DNA of 64,000 nucleotides from JAPOUP01 sp965221405 (GTDB lineage Bacteria > Pseudomonadota > Alphaproteobacteria > Rhodobacterales > Rhodobacteraceae): positions 124,001 through 188,000 of the forward strand of contig CBDCSE010000001.1 in NCBI GenBank assembly GCA_965221405.1, in the 5' to 3' direction. A program made the position numbers and the translations under genes. This document shows, one piece after another, positions 8,951 through 17,839 of the stretch. Positions within the stretch are counted from its first letter, which is position 1. Each line of letters begins with the position of its first letter. The notes under the pieces are model-generated. The model was given only the letters and a program-made list of their open reading frames with translations, did not search any database and was not told the DNA's origin.

Positions 8951-10039
8951 ATGGAGACCCTCTTTACATATCCGGTCCGGACGGAACGCCGAAAGGGCCG
9001 TGGCGCGTCCGGCAACGTTCCGGTCAGGTTTGAATCCACGCATTATGAGGTTGTGGATGACGGATGGAGCTTCGATGCGGAACTTCCACCCCTTCGAACT
9101 GAGGTCAGTGTGGAGACTCCACGCACGGCCATAACTCGCAACTCCTCTCCAGACATCGGTTTCGAGCGTTCGATCAATCCATACCGTGGCTGCGAGCACG
9201 GGTGCGTCTACTGCTATGCACGGCCGACACATGCCTTTATTGGACTTTCTCCGGGACTGGATTTCGAGACCCGGCTTATCGCGAGGCCGGAACTGCCGGA
9301 TTTGCTTGTCGGGGAACTGTCCGCCCGGCATTACCGCCCAAAGGTCATCGCGATGGGAACCAATACCGACCCCTACCAGCCCATCGAACGGGAATTCGGT
9401 GTCACCCGACGGGTTCTTCGGACGTTGCTGGAGTTCAGGCATCCCGTCGGGATCGTCACCAAAGGCACGCTTATCGAACGGGATCTCGACATACTCGGAG
9501 AATTGGGCCGTGCCGGACTCGCTCGGGCTGGAATTTCGATCACGACACTGGATCCCAATGTGGCCAGGAAAATGGAACCAAGAGCGCCCGCGCCGGCGCG
9601 ACGTCTGCGAACCATCGAGAGACTTACGGGTTCCGGGTGTCCGGTTCGCGTTATGGTATCGCCTATCGTCCCTGGCCTCACCGATCATGAAATGGAGGCG
9701 ATCATGGCCGCGGCGCGCGACGCTGGCGCCGTGGCGGCGGGTTATGTCATGCTGCGTCTGCCGCTTGAGGTCGCCGAGCTCTTTCGCACATGGCTCGAGG
9801 AAAGGTTTCCCGAAAGAGCCGGGCGCGTCATGAACCGGGTACGCGAAACTCGGGGTGGTCGCGACTACGATCCTGATTGGGGTAAACGCATGACGGGGAC
9901 AGGAGTTCTGGCGGAGATGATCGCGCAGCGCTTCCGGCTTGCGTCGTCCCGACTGCGGTTGCCACGCGGACTGGCGCCGCTTAGAACCGATCTTTTCCGC
10001 GTTCCGGTGCGTTCTGGAGAACAGATGTCGCTGTTCTGA
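8951..10039 (+). CDS. PA0069-family radical SAM protein
   Basis: 362 residues. The 4Fe-4S cluster motif is CEHGCVYC (Cys81, Cys85, Cys88) within INPYRGCEHGCVYCYARPTH, preceded by KGRGASG, the usual start of this family. Other conserved pieces are MGTNTDPYQPIE, VTKGTLIERD and SPIVPGLTD. It is related to spore photoproduct lyase-like enzymes (SplB fold), but the reaction of this subfamily is not known to me. It is divergent from the corrinoid gene and converges on the homocysteine methyltransferase gene. The ATG at 8951 gives the family-like N-terminus; the longer frame starts at 8864. Confidence 0.88.
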   Translation: METLFTYPVRTERRKGRGASGNVPVRFESTHYEVVDDGWSFDAELPPLRTEVSVETPRTAITRNSSPDIGFERSINPYRGCEHGCVYCYARPTHAFIGLSPGLDFETRLIARPELPDLLVGELSARHYRPKVIAMGTNTDPYQPIEREFGVTRRVLRTLLEFRHPVGIVTKGTLIERDLDILGELGRAGLARAGISITTLDPNVARKMEPRAPAPARRLRTIERLTGSGCPVRVMVSPIVPGLTDHEMEAIMAAARDAGAVAAGYVMLRLPLEVAELFRTWLEERFPERAGRVMNRVRETRGGRDYDPDWGKRMTGTGVLAEMIAQRFRLASSRLRLPRGLAPLRTDLFRVPVRSGEQMSLF

Positions 10040-10047
10040 CATCGGAC

Positions 10048-11061
10048 TCACCTTCTGCGCCTGCGCCGGTTAGACCGTTCCCTCGCCGGGACGTCCATGC
10101 CGTCACCGGGTGAGCTGAAGGGACCGAGGATCTCGGCAATCCTCTCAAGTGCCGGATGGCCGGCGGATGGCCGACTCTCCAGAGCGGTGCGCATCCGGGA
10201 TATATGCTCTGGCATCGTGCCGCAGCACCCACCGATGATACTTGCCCCGCAGTCACGTGCGAGGACCGCATATTCGGCCATCAGGTCCGGAGTGCCATCG
10301 TAGTGAATCTTGCCATGGACGTATTTCGGAATTCCCGCATTGCCCTTTGCGATGAGCGGGCGGGATGGATCATGCGCCGCGATTCCGAGAATCGTACGAA
10401 GAAGGTCGCTGGCACCTACGCCGCAGTTTGCTCCGAACGCATGCGGACCATAAGGTAGCCTGTCCACGAGCCTGGCCATGTCTGACGGGGAGACGCCCAT
10501 CATCGTACGTCCGGCGGTGTCGAATGACATCGTTCCGCACCAGGGCATCTCCACCTTGGCGATCGCCTCGGCCGCCGCTTTCAACTCTTCGGGCGCCGAG
10601 ATCGTTTCCACCCAGAGCACATCGGCTCCGCCGGCTTTCAGCCCCTCCGCCTGTTCATGGAATATTTCCACCGCTTCGGAATGCGTAAGCTTACCCATCG
10701 GGGCCATAATCTCTCCGGTCGGGCCCATGGAGCCCGCGACGATGACCCGGCGTCCCGCGGCGTCGGCGACTTCCCGCCCAAGCTCCGCCGCCATCCGGCT
10801 CAGCGCGTGGGCGCGGGATTGGGCGTCGTGGAGTTTCAGGCGCGCGGCGTTTGACCCAAAGCTGTTGGTGAGAAACAGGTCGCTGCCAGCGTCCACCGCA
10901 TCCCGGTAAAGCGTGCGGATCCGTTCGGGGCTTGAATCATTCCAGAGTTCCGGCGCTTCACCTGAGGCGAGCCCCATGTTGAATAGATTTGTTCCCGTCG
11001 CGCCGTCCGCAAGTATCCAGTCACATGACCGCAGCATATCTGAGAGAACCGGGGAATGCAT
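10048..11061 (-). CDS. Betaine-homocysteine S-methyltransferase-like protein
   Basis: 337-residue Pfam homocysteine S-methyltransferase domain enzyme, probably making methionine from homocysteine with a methylated donor such as glycine betaine. The zinc-binding cysteines are all present: Cys213 in GANCG and Cys279/Cys280 in GGCCGT. The N-terminus ADGATGTNLF and the segment FLTNSFGSNAARL fit the family. The tail ends in a run of arginines. It shares its strand with the corrinoid module, which suggests a role in methyl transfer from methylated osmolytes; the exact donor is inferred. Confidence 0.85.
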   Translation of the reverse strand: MHSPVLSDMLRSCDWILADGATGTNLFNMGLASGEAPELWNDSSPERIRTLYRDAVDAGSDLFLTNSFGSNAARLKLHDAQSRAHALSRMAAELGREVADAAGRRVIVAGSMGPTGEIMAPMGKLTHSEAVEIFHEQAEGLKAGGADVLWVETISAPEELKAAAEAIAKVEMPWCGTMSFDTAGRTMMGVSPSDMARLVDRLPYGPHAFGANCGVGASDLLRTILGIAAHDPSRPLIAKGNAGIPKYVHGKIHYDGTPDLMAEYAVLARDCGASIIGGCCGTMPEHISRMRTALESRPSAGHPALERIAEILGPFSSPGDGMDVPARERSNRRRRRR

Positions 11062-11369
11062 GGAAAGGGTGTCCTTGGAACGCTGTGTTCACCGATCCCG
11101 GCGAGATTGTGAGAACCCATATGCCGATGGATGGATTATGACGCAAATTCATATTTCTGATAATGATTATGAAACATATAAGAACACTTCGCCGAATGAA
11201 TCGCACCGATCCAGCCTGTCCGGTACGGGTCCTTACGGTCGGCGCGATGTGCAATTTTGGACATGGGTAATAGCTTCAGGGGGGCGGATTCGGGCATCTG
11301 TCCGGGCGGGGCCACAGGTCTGGCGACCTGAGCGTCCGGATTGCCGACAGTCCAGGACACCGGCATCGA
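11062..11369. other. Intergenic region upstream of the homocysteine methyltransferase gene
   Basis: About 310 bases, AT-richer around 11140-11190 than the surroundings, probably the promoter region for the minus-strand methyltransferase gene. I looked for a SAM or SAH riboswitch and saw no convincing core. Confidence 0.35.
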
Positions 11370-11684
11370 TCATGATTCCCTGAGTAGCTGCTCCTTGGCC
11401 TCGGCAAGGAATTCCCGCATTTTCGCGCGAATGGTCCGTTCGTCGGCGGTGTCACCGAGATCACCAGAGACTTTGCGGAAGACATCCTCGTCGCCAGCCT
11501 CCTCGAAGTCCGACCTGATCACTTCCTTGGCGTAGGCGTCGGCGTCGTCAGCCGACTTGCCGAGCAGTTCCGCCGCCCACAGCCCGAGCAACTTGTTGCG
11601 ACGTGCGTTGGCCTTGAAGTTCATTTCCTCATCGTGGGCGAACTTGGCCTCGAAAGCGTTTTCGCGGTCATCAAATGTCGTCAT
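11370..11684 (-). CDS. DUF1476 protein, F1-ATPase zeta inhibitor subunit
   Basis: 104-residue helical, highly charged protein beginning MTTFDDRENAFEAKFAHDEE, the signature start of DUF1476. The family includes the zeta subunit that inhibits ATP hydrolysis by F1-ATPase in alphaproteobacteria such as Paracoccus. Conserved features include FKANARRNKLLGLWAAELLG and an acidic middle. It lies divergently from purC, a common arrangement in alphaproteobacteria, and so helps identify the lineage. Confidence 0.88.
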   Translation of the reverse strand: MTTFDDRENAFEAKFAHDEEMNFKANARRNKLLGLWAAELLGKSADDADAYAKEVIRSDFEEAGDEDVFRKVSGDLGDTADERTIRAKMREFLAEAKEQLLRES

Positions 11685-11909
11685 CCGTCAAATCCTCCGG
11701 CTTTGGAACCTATCGGTGCGGATATGATCGCTTCCGTCCTGGATCGCAAGGCCGGGCCTGTCGGGATATCCGCGGGTAAGTTTGGGCGTGAGGGTTCCGT
11801 ATCGACGGCTGGAGTGGGGATGGTCTTGCGGGTCAAGCCGCCGTAGCGTAATGGGTTCCCCGAGCGGACGGGCCCGTGTGGCCGTGCGGTTCGTCGATTA
11901 GGAGATCCC

Positions 11910-12671
11910 ATGGCGCGGCGAAAGAAACTGTTCGAAGGCAAGGCCAAGATTCTTTACGAGGGCCCTGAGCCCGGTACATTGGTTCAGTATTTCAAGGACG
12001 ACGCTACCGCTTTCAACTCCAGGAAGAAGAGCGTTGTCGACGGGAAGGGGGTTTTGAACAACCGCTTGAGTGAATATTTCATGAACGGTCTCAACACGAT
12101 AGGCGTGCCGACCCATTTCATCAAGCGAATCAATATGCGCGAGCAGCTGATCCGGCAGGTCGAAATCGTTCCGCTGGAGGTCGTGGTCAGAAACATCGCG
12201 GCAGGATCGCTCTCCGAGCGGTTCGGGATCGAGGAAGGGGCGGCGCTTCCCCGGCCGATGATTGAGTTCTATCTCAAGAACGACGAGTTGGGCGATCCGA
12301 TGGTTACTGAAGAACATGCCGTCGCCTTCGGATGGGCCAGCCAGCATGATCTGGACGAAATGATAGCGCTGGCCCTCAGGGTCAACGACTTCCTGTCCGG
12401 AGTGATGCTGGCGGTCGGAATTCGGCTCGTTGACCTCAAGATCGAGACCGGTCGTGTCTGGGATAACGATTTCCAGCGATTGATCGTGGCCGATGAGATC
12501 AGTCCCGATTCGTGTCGGCTGTGGGACATAACCTCGAACCGTAAGTTCGATAAGGACATTTTCCGGCGCGATCTGGGCAATCTTGCCGAAGCCTATACCG
12601 AGATAGCGCGGCGGCTTGGTGTGCTGCCGTCCAATATCACTCATGCGGTAAAGCCACATGTGATCAACTGA
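11910..12671 (+). CDS. purC: SAICAR synthetase
   Basis: Phosphoribosylaminoimidazole-succinocarboxamide synthase, 253 residues, the normal short bacterial form. It joins CAIR and aspartate with ATP. Visible motifs: FEGKAKILYEG, KSVVDGKGVLNNRLSEY, VVRNIAAGSL and VDLKIETG. GGAGA lies seven bases before the ATG. It starts a purC-purS-purQ run on the plus strand. Confidence 0.96.
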   Translation: MARRKKLFEGKAKILYEGPEPGTLVQYFKDDATAFNSRKKSVVDGKGVLNNRLSEYFMNGLNTIGVPTHFIKRINMREQLIRQVEIVPLEVVVRNIAAGSLSERFGIEEGAALPRPMIEFYLKNDELGDPMVTEEHAVAFGWASQHDLDEMIALALRVNDFLSGVMLAVGIRLVDLKIETGRVWDNDFQRLIVADEISPDSCRLWDITSNRKFDKDIFRRDLGNLAEAYTEIARRLGVLPSNITHAVKPHVIN

Positions 12672-12731
12672 CATTCGTGCCGCTGGCTCGTCTGGCGGCC
12701 CGTTTCCGTCGCGGACACAGAAGGACAGCGT

Positions 12732-12971
12732 TTGAAGGCCAGAGTTACGGTTATGCCCGCCGCGGGCGTGCTCGACCCTCAGGGAGAGGCGGTGCTGCGG
12801 GCGCTGGGGTCCCAGGGTTTCGATGGAGTTCGCGGCGTTCGGCAGGGCAAGGTGATCGAGCTGGATCTGGCGGAAAGCGACCTGCGGTGCGCCCGCGATG
12901 CCGTTGAGGCCATGTGCATACGGCTTCTCGCCAATACGGTGATCGAAAGTTACGTGATAGAATTTCCATGA
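12732..12971 (+). CDS. purS: FGAM synthase subunit PurS
   Basis: 79-residue small subunit of the three-part formylglycinamidine synthase (PurS-PurQ-PurL), which bridges glutaminase and synthetase. It has the PurS pattern KARVTVMPAAGVLDPQGEAV, GVRQGKVIELDL and the C-terminal VIESYVIEFP. The start is a TTG at 12732 with AAGGA about 12 bases upstream; no ATG gives the conserved beginning. It lies 60 bases after purC. Confidence 0.9.
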   Translation: MKARVTVMPAAGVLDPQGEAVLRALGSQGFDGVRGVRQGKVIELDLAESDLRCARDAVEAMCIRLLANTVIESYVIEFP

Positions 12972-13158
12972 GATGTTCACGAAACGCACACGCGGAAGGT
13001 CAGGGCATTCGCGCGGAAATCCGGTTCCGGGTGCCGTCTGGAGCCGGAACCGAGCGGGCGATATGGGATCCCTCCGCAGGGCTCCACTGGTCTGATACTC
13101 CCGTACGTCGATTTTCGGTGGGTATCCCGGTCAGACATACCGCGAAAGGAGTGTGCCC

Positions 13159-13839
13159 ATGCGAGTGGCCGTTCTGGTTTTCCCCGGATCCAACTGTGAT
13201 CGGGATATGGCTGTTGCCTTCGGGAACGCCGGGGCACAGGTCGAAATGGTCTGGCATGGGGAAACCGGTCTCCCTGCCCGCACCGATGTCGTTGGAGTCC
13301 CTGGTGGGTTCAGCTACGGCGACTATCTACGCTGTGGCGCCATCGCGGCCCGCTCTCCGGTCTGTCGGGCGCTGAACGTCCATGTGGAGCGCGGTGGTTA
13401 CGTTCTGGGAGTCTGCAATGGTTTTCAGGTCCTTACCGAAATGGGCATTCTTCCCGGAGCTCTGCTTCGAAACGCCGGACAGAGATATATTTGCCGACCG
13501 GAGCGCCTGAGCGTCGTAACCCGCGAGAGCGCTTTCACGGCCGCTTACGGTGGGGACAGGCGGGTTGTGTTTCCCATCGCGCATCGCGACGGGAATTTCT
13601 TCGCTGAGCCCGAGCAGATCAAGCGTCTTCAGGGAGAGGATAGAATCGCTTTTACCTACTTGGACAATCCTAACGGGTCGGTGGGCGACATCGCTGGCAT
13701 ATTGAGCGTCAACCGCCGGGTGCTTGGCCTGATGCCGCATCCTGAGCGCGCCGCCGAAGCCGCCCACGCAAGCGCTGACGGCGCGATGTTGTTCTCCGGC
13801 CTGCTTTCGGAAGCCGCGGTGGTGAAGTCCGCCGCTTGA
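13159..13839 (+). CDS. purQ: FGAM synthase glutaminase subunit PurQ
   Basis: 226-residue class I glutamine amidotransferase supplying ammonia to PurL. The nucleophile is Cys86 in LGVCNGFQ and the partners are His194 and Glu196 in PHPERA. GFSYGDYLRCGAIAA is the PurQ signature. AAAGGAG at 13144-13150 sets the ATG at 13159 rather than the GTG at 13153. About 190 bases separate it from purS. purL, which often follows, is absent; the next gene is a dctB-like kinase. Confidence 0.95.
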   Translation: MRVAVLVFPGSNCDRDMAVAFGNAGAQVEMVWHGETGLPARTDVVGVPGGFSYGDYLRCGAIAARSPVCRALNVHVERGGYVLGVCNGFQVLTEMGILPGALLRNAGQRYICRPERLSVVTRESAFTAAYGGDRRVVFPIAHRDGNFFAEPEQIKRLQGEDRIAFTYLDNPNGSVGDIAGILSVNRRVLGLMPHPERAAEAAHASADGAMLFSGLLSEAAVVKSAA

Positions 13840-13871
13840 GGGTCGGCCGTCGTGGTCTTACCCTACGGGTG

Positions 13872-15626
13872 ATGGACCGACTCGCATCAGGCAAGGAAAG
13901 AGCCAGAACCGGACTCCCTTGGCTTGCGCATGTCGTGCTGGCGCTGTTTCTGGTGCTCGCGTTTGCCGTGGTCCTGACCACAAATACATTTCTGTCCGAG
14001 CGCTACACCGCGTCAACCAAGAGCCGGGCCGAGGTGCGTCAGGCACTCTTTGTGGGCAACCTTCTGAGCGAGCTGCAGAGAAGTTCGGTAGTGACATCGC
14101 TGCTTGCCCGGGATCCCAAACTCATCGGCGCACTCGACGTCGGTGACTTCGCGAGAAGTTCGCAGCATATCCTGGAAGTCAGGGAGGAGACCGGCGTCGC
14201 GTCCATCATGCTTCTGGACGAAAGCGGTCGGACCGTCGCGGCGACCGACCGCAACCTCATTGGATCCGCTCACCGCTCGGAGCCATACTTTGTCTCGGCA
14301 ATGCGTTCCAATGACGTGGAATTCACTACGATAACCAGGGCGAACGGTGTTGCGGAATTCGTTCACTCGCGTCGGATCGAGACGGGAAGCCATCTGCTGG
14401 GTACCATTGTCGTGGGGTCGAACCTTCACCGTTTCGAGCAGGCATGGTCGGCAGTCTTTGACGCGGCTCTGGTGACCGACAGCGAAGGACGGATCATTCT
14501 CGCGACGGATCACCGCTGGTATGGCCTGTCCGTCCGGGAGACGGACCTGTCCGCACTGATATCGTCGTCGATTTCCGAGACCGTGCGGGCCGCGCGAGAC
14601 TGGGCATCAATTCCCGCCGCTGGCATCTACGGCCACGGTGCGCTGATCACGGTGGAAAGACGTATACCGTATCAGGGTTGGAGAATGGTGAGTTTTCCCT
14701 CCTATGTCGGCGTCAGGGAGCGGGTGAACACGGTTCTGGCCCTTGAGATCATGCTGTTCGCGATTTTCCTTGCCAGTGGATTCTACTATTTCAGCCGCCG
14801 GGCGATCGCGCGTTCGACTGAGCTGCAGCGTGAATCCTCTGAGCTGCGCCGGTTGAACGAATCCCTTCTACGGGAGATCGGGGAACGGCAACGTGCCGAG
14901 AAGAATCTGGAGGTGGCCGAACAGACCATCGCCCAAAGTTCCAAAATGGCCGCCCTAGGCGAAATGTCCGCGAGCATCGGCCATGAACTCAACCAGCCGC
15001 TTGCGGCAATAAAGACCTATCTGGCAGGCGCCCGGCTGCTGCTTCAGAAACGGCGCCTGAAAGATGCCCTTGACAGCGTTGAGAGAATCGATGAGCTCAT
15101 CGACCGAATGGGAACCATCTCGCGTCATCTCAAATCGTATGCCCACAACGCGAGCGACGCCATTGGCCCGAGGGATGCCCGGGACTGTGTGACGTCAGCC
15201 ATCTCACTAATGGATCCGCTGTTGAAAGAGCGCAACGTGAGTTTGATCCGCAACCTTCCCGGTGAGCCGGTGATGGTGATGGTCGATCGGGTTCGGCTCG
15301 ATCAGGTTCTGGTCAACCTGCTGCGTAACGCCGTCGACGCGACCGAGCGCGAGGAGCATCCGGAGATTTTAGTGACTCTCTCTGCAGGCAGTTTCGTAAC
15401 CATTTCCGTACGCGACAACGGTCCCGGCATCGAGAATCTCGACTCCCTGTTCGAGCCGTTCTACACCACGAAAGCGCCGGGCGAGGGAACGGGTCTGGGA
15501 CTCGCGATTTCCTCCGGGATCATAAAAGACTTTCAGGGAAGGCTGACAGCGCGCAACTCCAGCACCGGCGGTGCGGTTTTCGAGGTGCGTCTTCCGTCAG
15601 CTCGGAACGCTGAGGCCGCTGAATGA
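13872..15626 (+). CDS. DctB-like sensor histidine kinase
   Basis: 584 residues. First membrane segment about 18-38, a large periplasmic double-PAS-like (dCache) domain to about 285, second membrane segment 289-308, then a coiled-coil linker and kinase core. The H-box GEMSASIGHELNQPLAAIK has phospho-accepting His371. The N-box VLVNLLRNAVDA, G1 RDNGPGI and G2 EGTGLGLAI follow. The architecture is that of the C4-dicarboxylate sensor DctB. A TTG at 13836 overlapping the purQ stop is an alternative start; I chose the ATG at 13872. It forms an operon with the regulator eight bases downstream. No dicarboxylate transporter is in the window. Confidence 0.88.
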   Translation: MDRLASGKERARTGLPWLAHVVLALFLVLAFAVVLTTNTFLSERYTASTKSRAEVRQALFVGNLLSELQRSSVVTSLLARDPKLIGALDVGDFARSSQHILEVREETGVASIMLLDESGRTVAATDRNLIGSAHRSEPYFVSAMRSNDVEFTTITRANGVAEFVHSRRIETGSHLLGTIVVGSNLHRFEQAWSAVFDAALVTDSEGRIILATDHRWYGLSVRETDLSALISSSISETVRAARDWASIPAAGIYGHGALITVERRIPYQGWRMVSFPSYVGVRERVNTVLALEIMLFAIFLASGFYYFSRRAIARSTELQRESSELRRLNESLLREIGERQRAEKNLEVAEQTIAQSSKMAALGEMSASIGHELNQPLAAIKTYLAGARLLLQKRRLKDALDSVERIDELIDRMGTISRHLKSYAHNASDAIGPRDARDCVTSAISLMDPLLKERNVSLIRNLPGEPVMVMVDRVRLDQVLVNLLRNAVDATEREEHPEILVTLSAGSFVTISVRDNGPGIENLDSLFEPFYTTKAPGEGTGLGLAISSGIIKDFQGRLTARNSSTGGAVFEVRLPSARNAEAAE

Positions 15627-15633
15627 GGGATCA

Positions 15634-16965
15634 ATGGCAGAAGCCGCCAAGATCGTGATCATAGATGATGAAGCGGACATGCGTCAATCGATCAGGCAAT
15701 GGCTGGCGCTGTCGGGTTTTGATGCTGAGGCCTATCCGGGTGCCGAGCAGGCTCTGGAAACACTCGGGCCTGACTATCCCGGTGCCGTGGTCAGCGATAT
15801 AAAGATGCCCGGAATTAATGGCATGCAGTTTCTCAGGCGCCTGATGGTGATCGACAACTGCATTCCGGTGATCATGATCACTGGCCATGGTGACGTTCAG
15901 ATGGCGGTGGAGGCGATCAAGCTCGGAGCCTATGATTTCCTCGAGAAGCCTTTCGACCCCGACCATATGACCAGGCTTGCGGGGAAAGCGACGGATTACC
16001 GGCGTCTGGTCCTGGATAACAGAGCGTTGCGCACCGAACTTTCAGGCGGCGGAACGGTGATGCGGAAGTTGGCCGGAGAGTCCCGGGAGATGGAACTCCT
16101 GCGCGGTGAAATCGTGGATCTGGGCCAGGCTGATGGCCATATCCTCATCGATGGCGAGACGGGTGTCGGCAAGACGCTGGTGGCGCATGCGCTTCATGCC
16201 GCCGGGCCGAACGCGGGCAGAAAGCTTGTTCTCGTGTCCTGCGCCGCACATGACGAGAAGACGCTTTCGGGAAACCTTTTTGGCCCGAACGCGGTCGGAG
16301 GCCGTTCGCCCGCGCTTGCGGGTGCACGCGCCGGAACGGTCGTTCTGGAGGATATCGAGGCGCTGCCACCGGTGCTGCAGTCCAGACTTCTCAGCTGGAT
16401 TAACGAGCAGGGTAAGCCGCCGCAGACGCGTATCATCGCGATCTCAAACCTTGGTGATCGCAGCGGGAACTGCGCGGAAGCGTTGCGACCCGATCTCTAC
16501 TTCCGTTTGGCCGCGCTGAAGATAACGCCCCCGCCGCTGCGTCGACGTGGTGAGGATATCCTCCAGCTGTTCGGTAATTTCTGCGAGCGTTTTTCCGAAG
16601 AGTATGGTTGTGAGGTGCCTGAGATCTCGGCCCAGGACGCGGCCCAGCTCCTCGGGGCACCCTGGCCCGGGAATGTCCGCCAGTTGAGAAACATCGCTGA
16701 GCGCACCGTTCTTCAGGGTCGTCATGGAGCCGGAGCCATAGCGTCGTTGCTGACATTCGATAACGAAGCGAAGCGGTCCGCGGGCCTGACCGGAGGCAGG
16801 CCACTGAAGGATTGCGTGGAGGATTTCGAACGAACGCTCATTGACCGCACGCTCCGACGGTATGGGGGCAGCGTCATTAAGGTCATGGGTGAACTGTGCC
16901 TTCCCCGCAGAACGCTTAACGAAAAGATGACGAAGTACGGGCTTCATCGTTCTGACTACCTTTGA
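15634..16965 (+). CDS. NtrC-type response regulator, DctD-like, no GAFTGA
   Basis: 443 residues: receiver domain (Asp55 phosphorylation site, Lys105 in EKPFD), an AAA+ domain with Walker A GETGVGKT (174-181), a Walker B region VVLEDIEAL (236-244) and arginine-finger region RPDLYFRLAAL, then a Fis-type helix-turn-helix. The sigma-54 contact loop GAFTGA, expected near residues 216-230, is replaced by FGPNAVGGRSPALAG, and the Walker B acidic pair reads ED rather than DE. So it may not activate sigma-54 promoters as DctD does. Paired with the kinase directly upstream. Confidence 0.85.
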   Translation: MAEAAKIVIIDDEADMRQSIRQWLALSGFDAEAYPGAEQALETLGPDYPGAVVSDIKMPGINGMQFLRRLMVIDNCIPVIMITGHGDVQMAVEAIKLGAYDFLEKPFDPDHMTRLAGKATDYRRLVLDNRALRTELSGGGTVMRKLAGESREMELLRGEIVDLGQADGHILIDGETGVGKTLVAHALHAAGPNAGRKLVLVSCAAHDEKTLSGNLFGPNAVGGRSPALAGARAGTVVLEDIEALPPVLQSRLLSWINEQGKPPQTRIIAISNLGDRSGNCAEALRPDLYFRLAALKITPPPLRRRGEDILQLFGNFCERFSEEYGCEVPEISAQDAAQLLGAPWPGNVRQLRNIAERTVLQGRHGAGAIASLLTFDNEAKRSAGLTGGRPLKDCVEDFERTLIDRTLRRYGGSVIKVMGELCLPRRTLNEKMTKYGLHRSDYL

Positions 16966-17839
16966 TCCGGAGCCGCTCACGGGTCGGCGGTGCGAATTGG
17001 CGTGGCCCGTACCGCGCTGGGGGAATTACCCCATCTCCAGATGCCATTTAGCCGATGTCCCGGTTGCGGCTGTTCCCATTGCTTGGGGGAAAAGGGTATC
17101 CTCTGGTGAACCGGGCCATGAAGCAGCATGTCCGAACCTGCCCCCAAGCACGTTATCCCCATGTGTCGTTCCTCCGTCAAGCGGCGAAGCGTTTTCGATA
17201 TTGCCCATGAAAAGCAAGAGCTTAAGAAACCTGTATCGATTTCCGGAGGTGACTGATGGCCGTCGTGACATGGAAAACGACGATCATGATGGACCGTAAC
17301 CTTTGGATTGTGTCGCACGCGAAAGAACGGACTTCCCGCAAGATGTGGTCATTGCCCACGCGCGAGCCTGTCTATCTGCCCCGATCGCCCCCAGGAAACG
17401 CCTCTCGGTGGGATGAAGTTACCGGGAAACGTTGTGGCGGATCATTCCCTGTTGCAATTCTTGGCCGTTCACTTTAGGATTTTCAGTCAAATGCGGTGAT
17501 CTGGACCGTATGAGGAAATTCAGGCCGTCCCCTCCGCTTCGCGCGACTCACTGCGGGCGGGGAGCCGGACCAGCCCTGTCGGGCATCCGATACGGGGACG
17601 GCGCAGTGTCCCGAAGCACAATGCTGACCGGACCATGAGCAGGCGTTCCGACTAGATGTTGCTGGACGGCGCCGGAGACGAATCGCGATGACAGGCGCAA
17701 AGCGGATTTATCATGCCAGGCGGGCCAGACGGCTTCCGAGCGAATCCGCATGCGCGGGAAAAGTCGCCCGAACAAGCCACCCCAAGATCAGATCCGTGCC
17801 ACCTGGTACGGCGGTTCCAGTTGGGTGCCGAGAAACTGA
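16966..17839. other. Long intergenic region before the RNase E gene
   Basis: About 870 bases. A 73-codon frame at 17256-17477 (+) has a good ribosome site (GGAGGTGACTG before ATG), but the peptide is unrecognised and basic. The rest probably contains the rne promoter and a long leader; long leaders used in autoregulation are known for rne in other bacteria. I found no tRNA or known structured RNA. Confidence 0.4.

Noticed and set aside
8876..10051. 391-codon antisense frame opposite the radical SAM gene
   Set aside because: Mirror of the real gene; composition typical of a shadow.
11898..12989. 363-codon minus-strand frame opposite purC and purS
   Set aside because: Antisense to two well-identified genes and without any recognisable motif.
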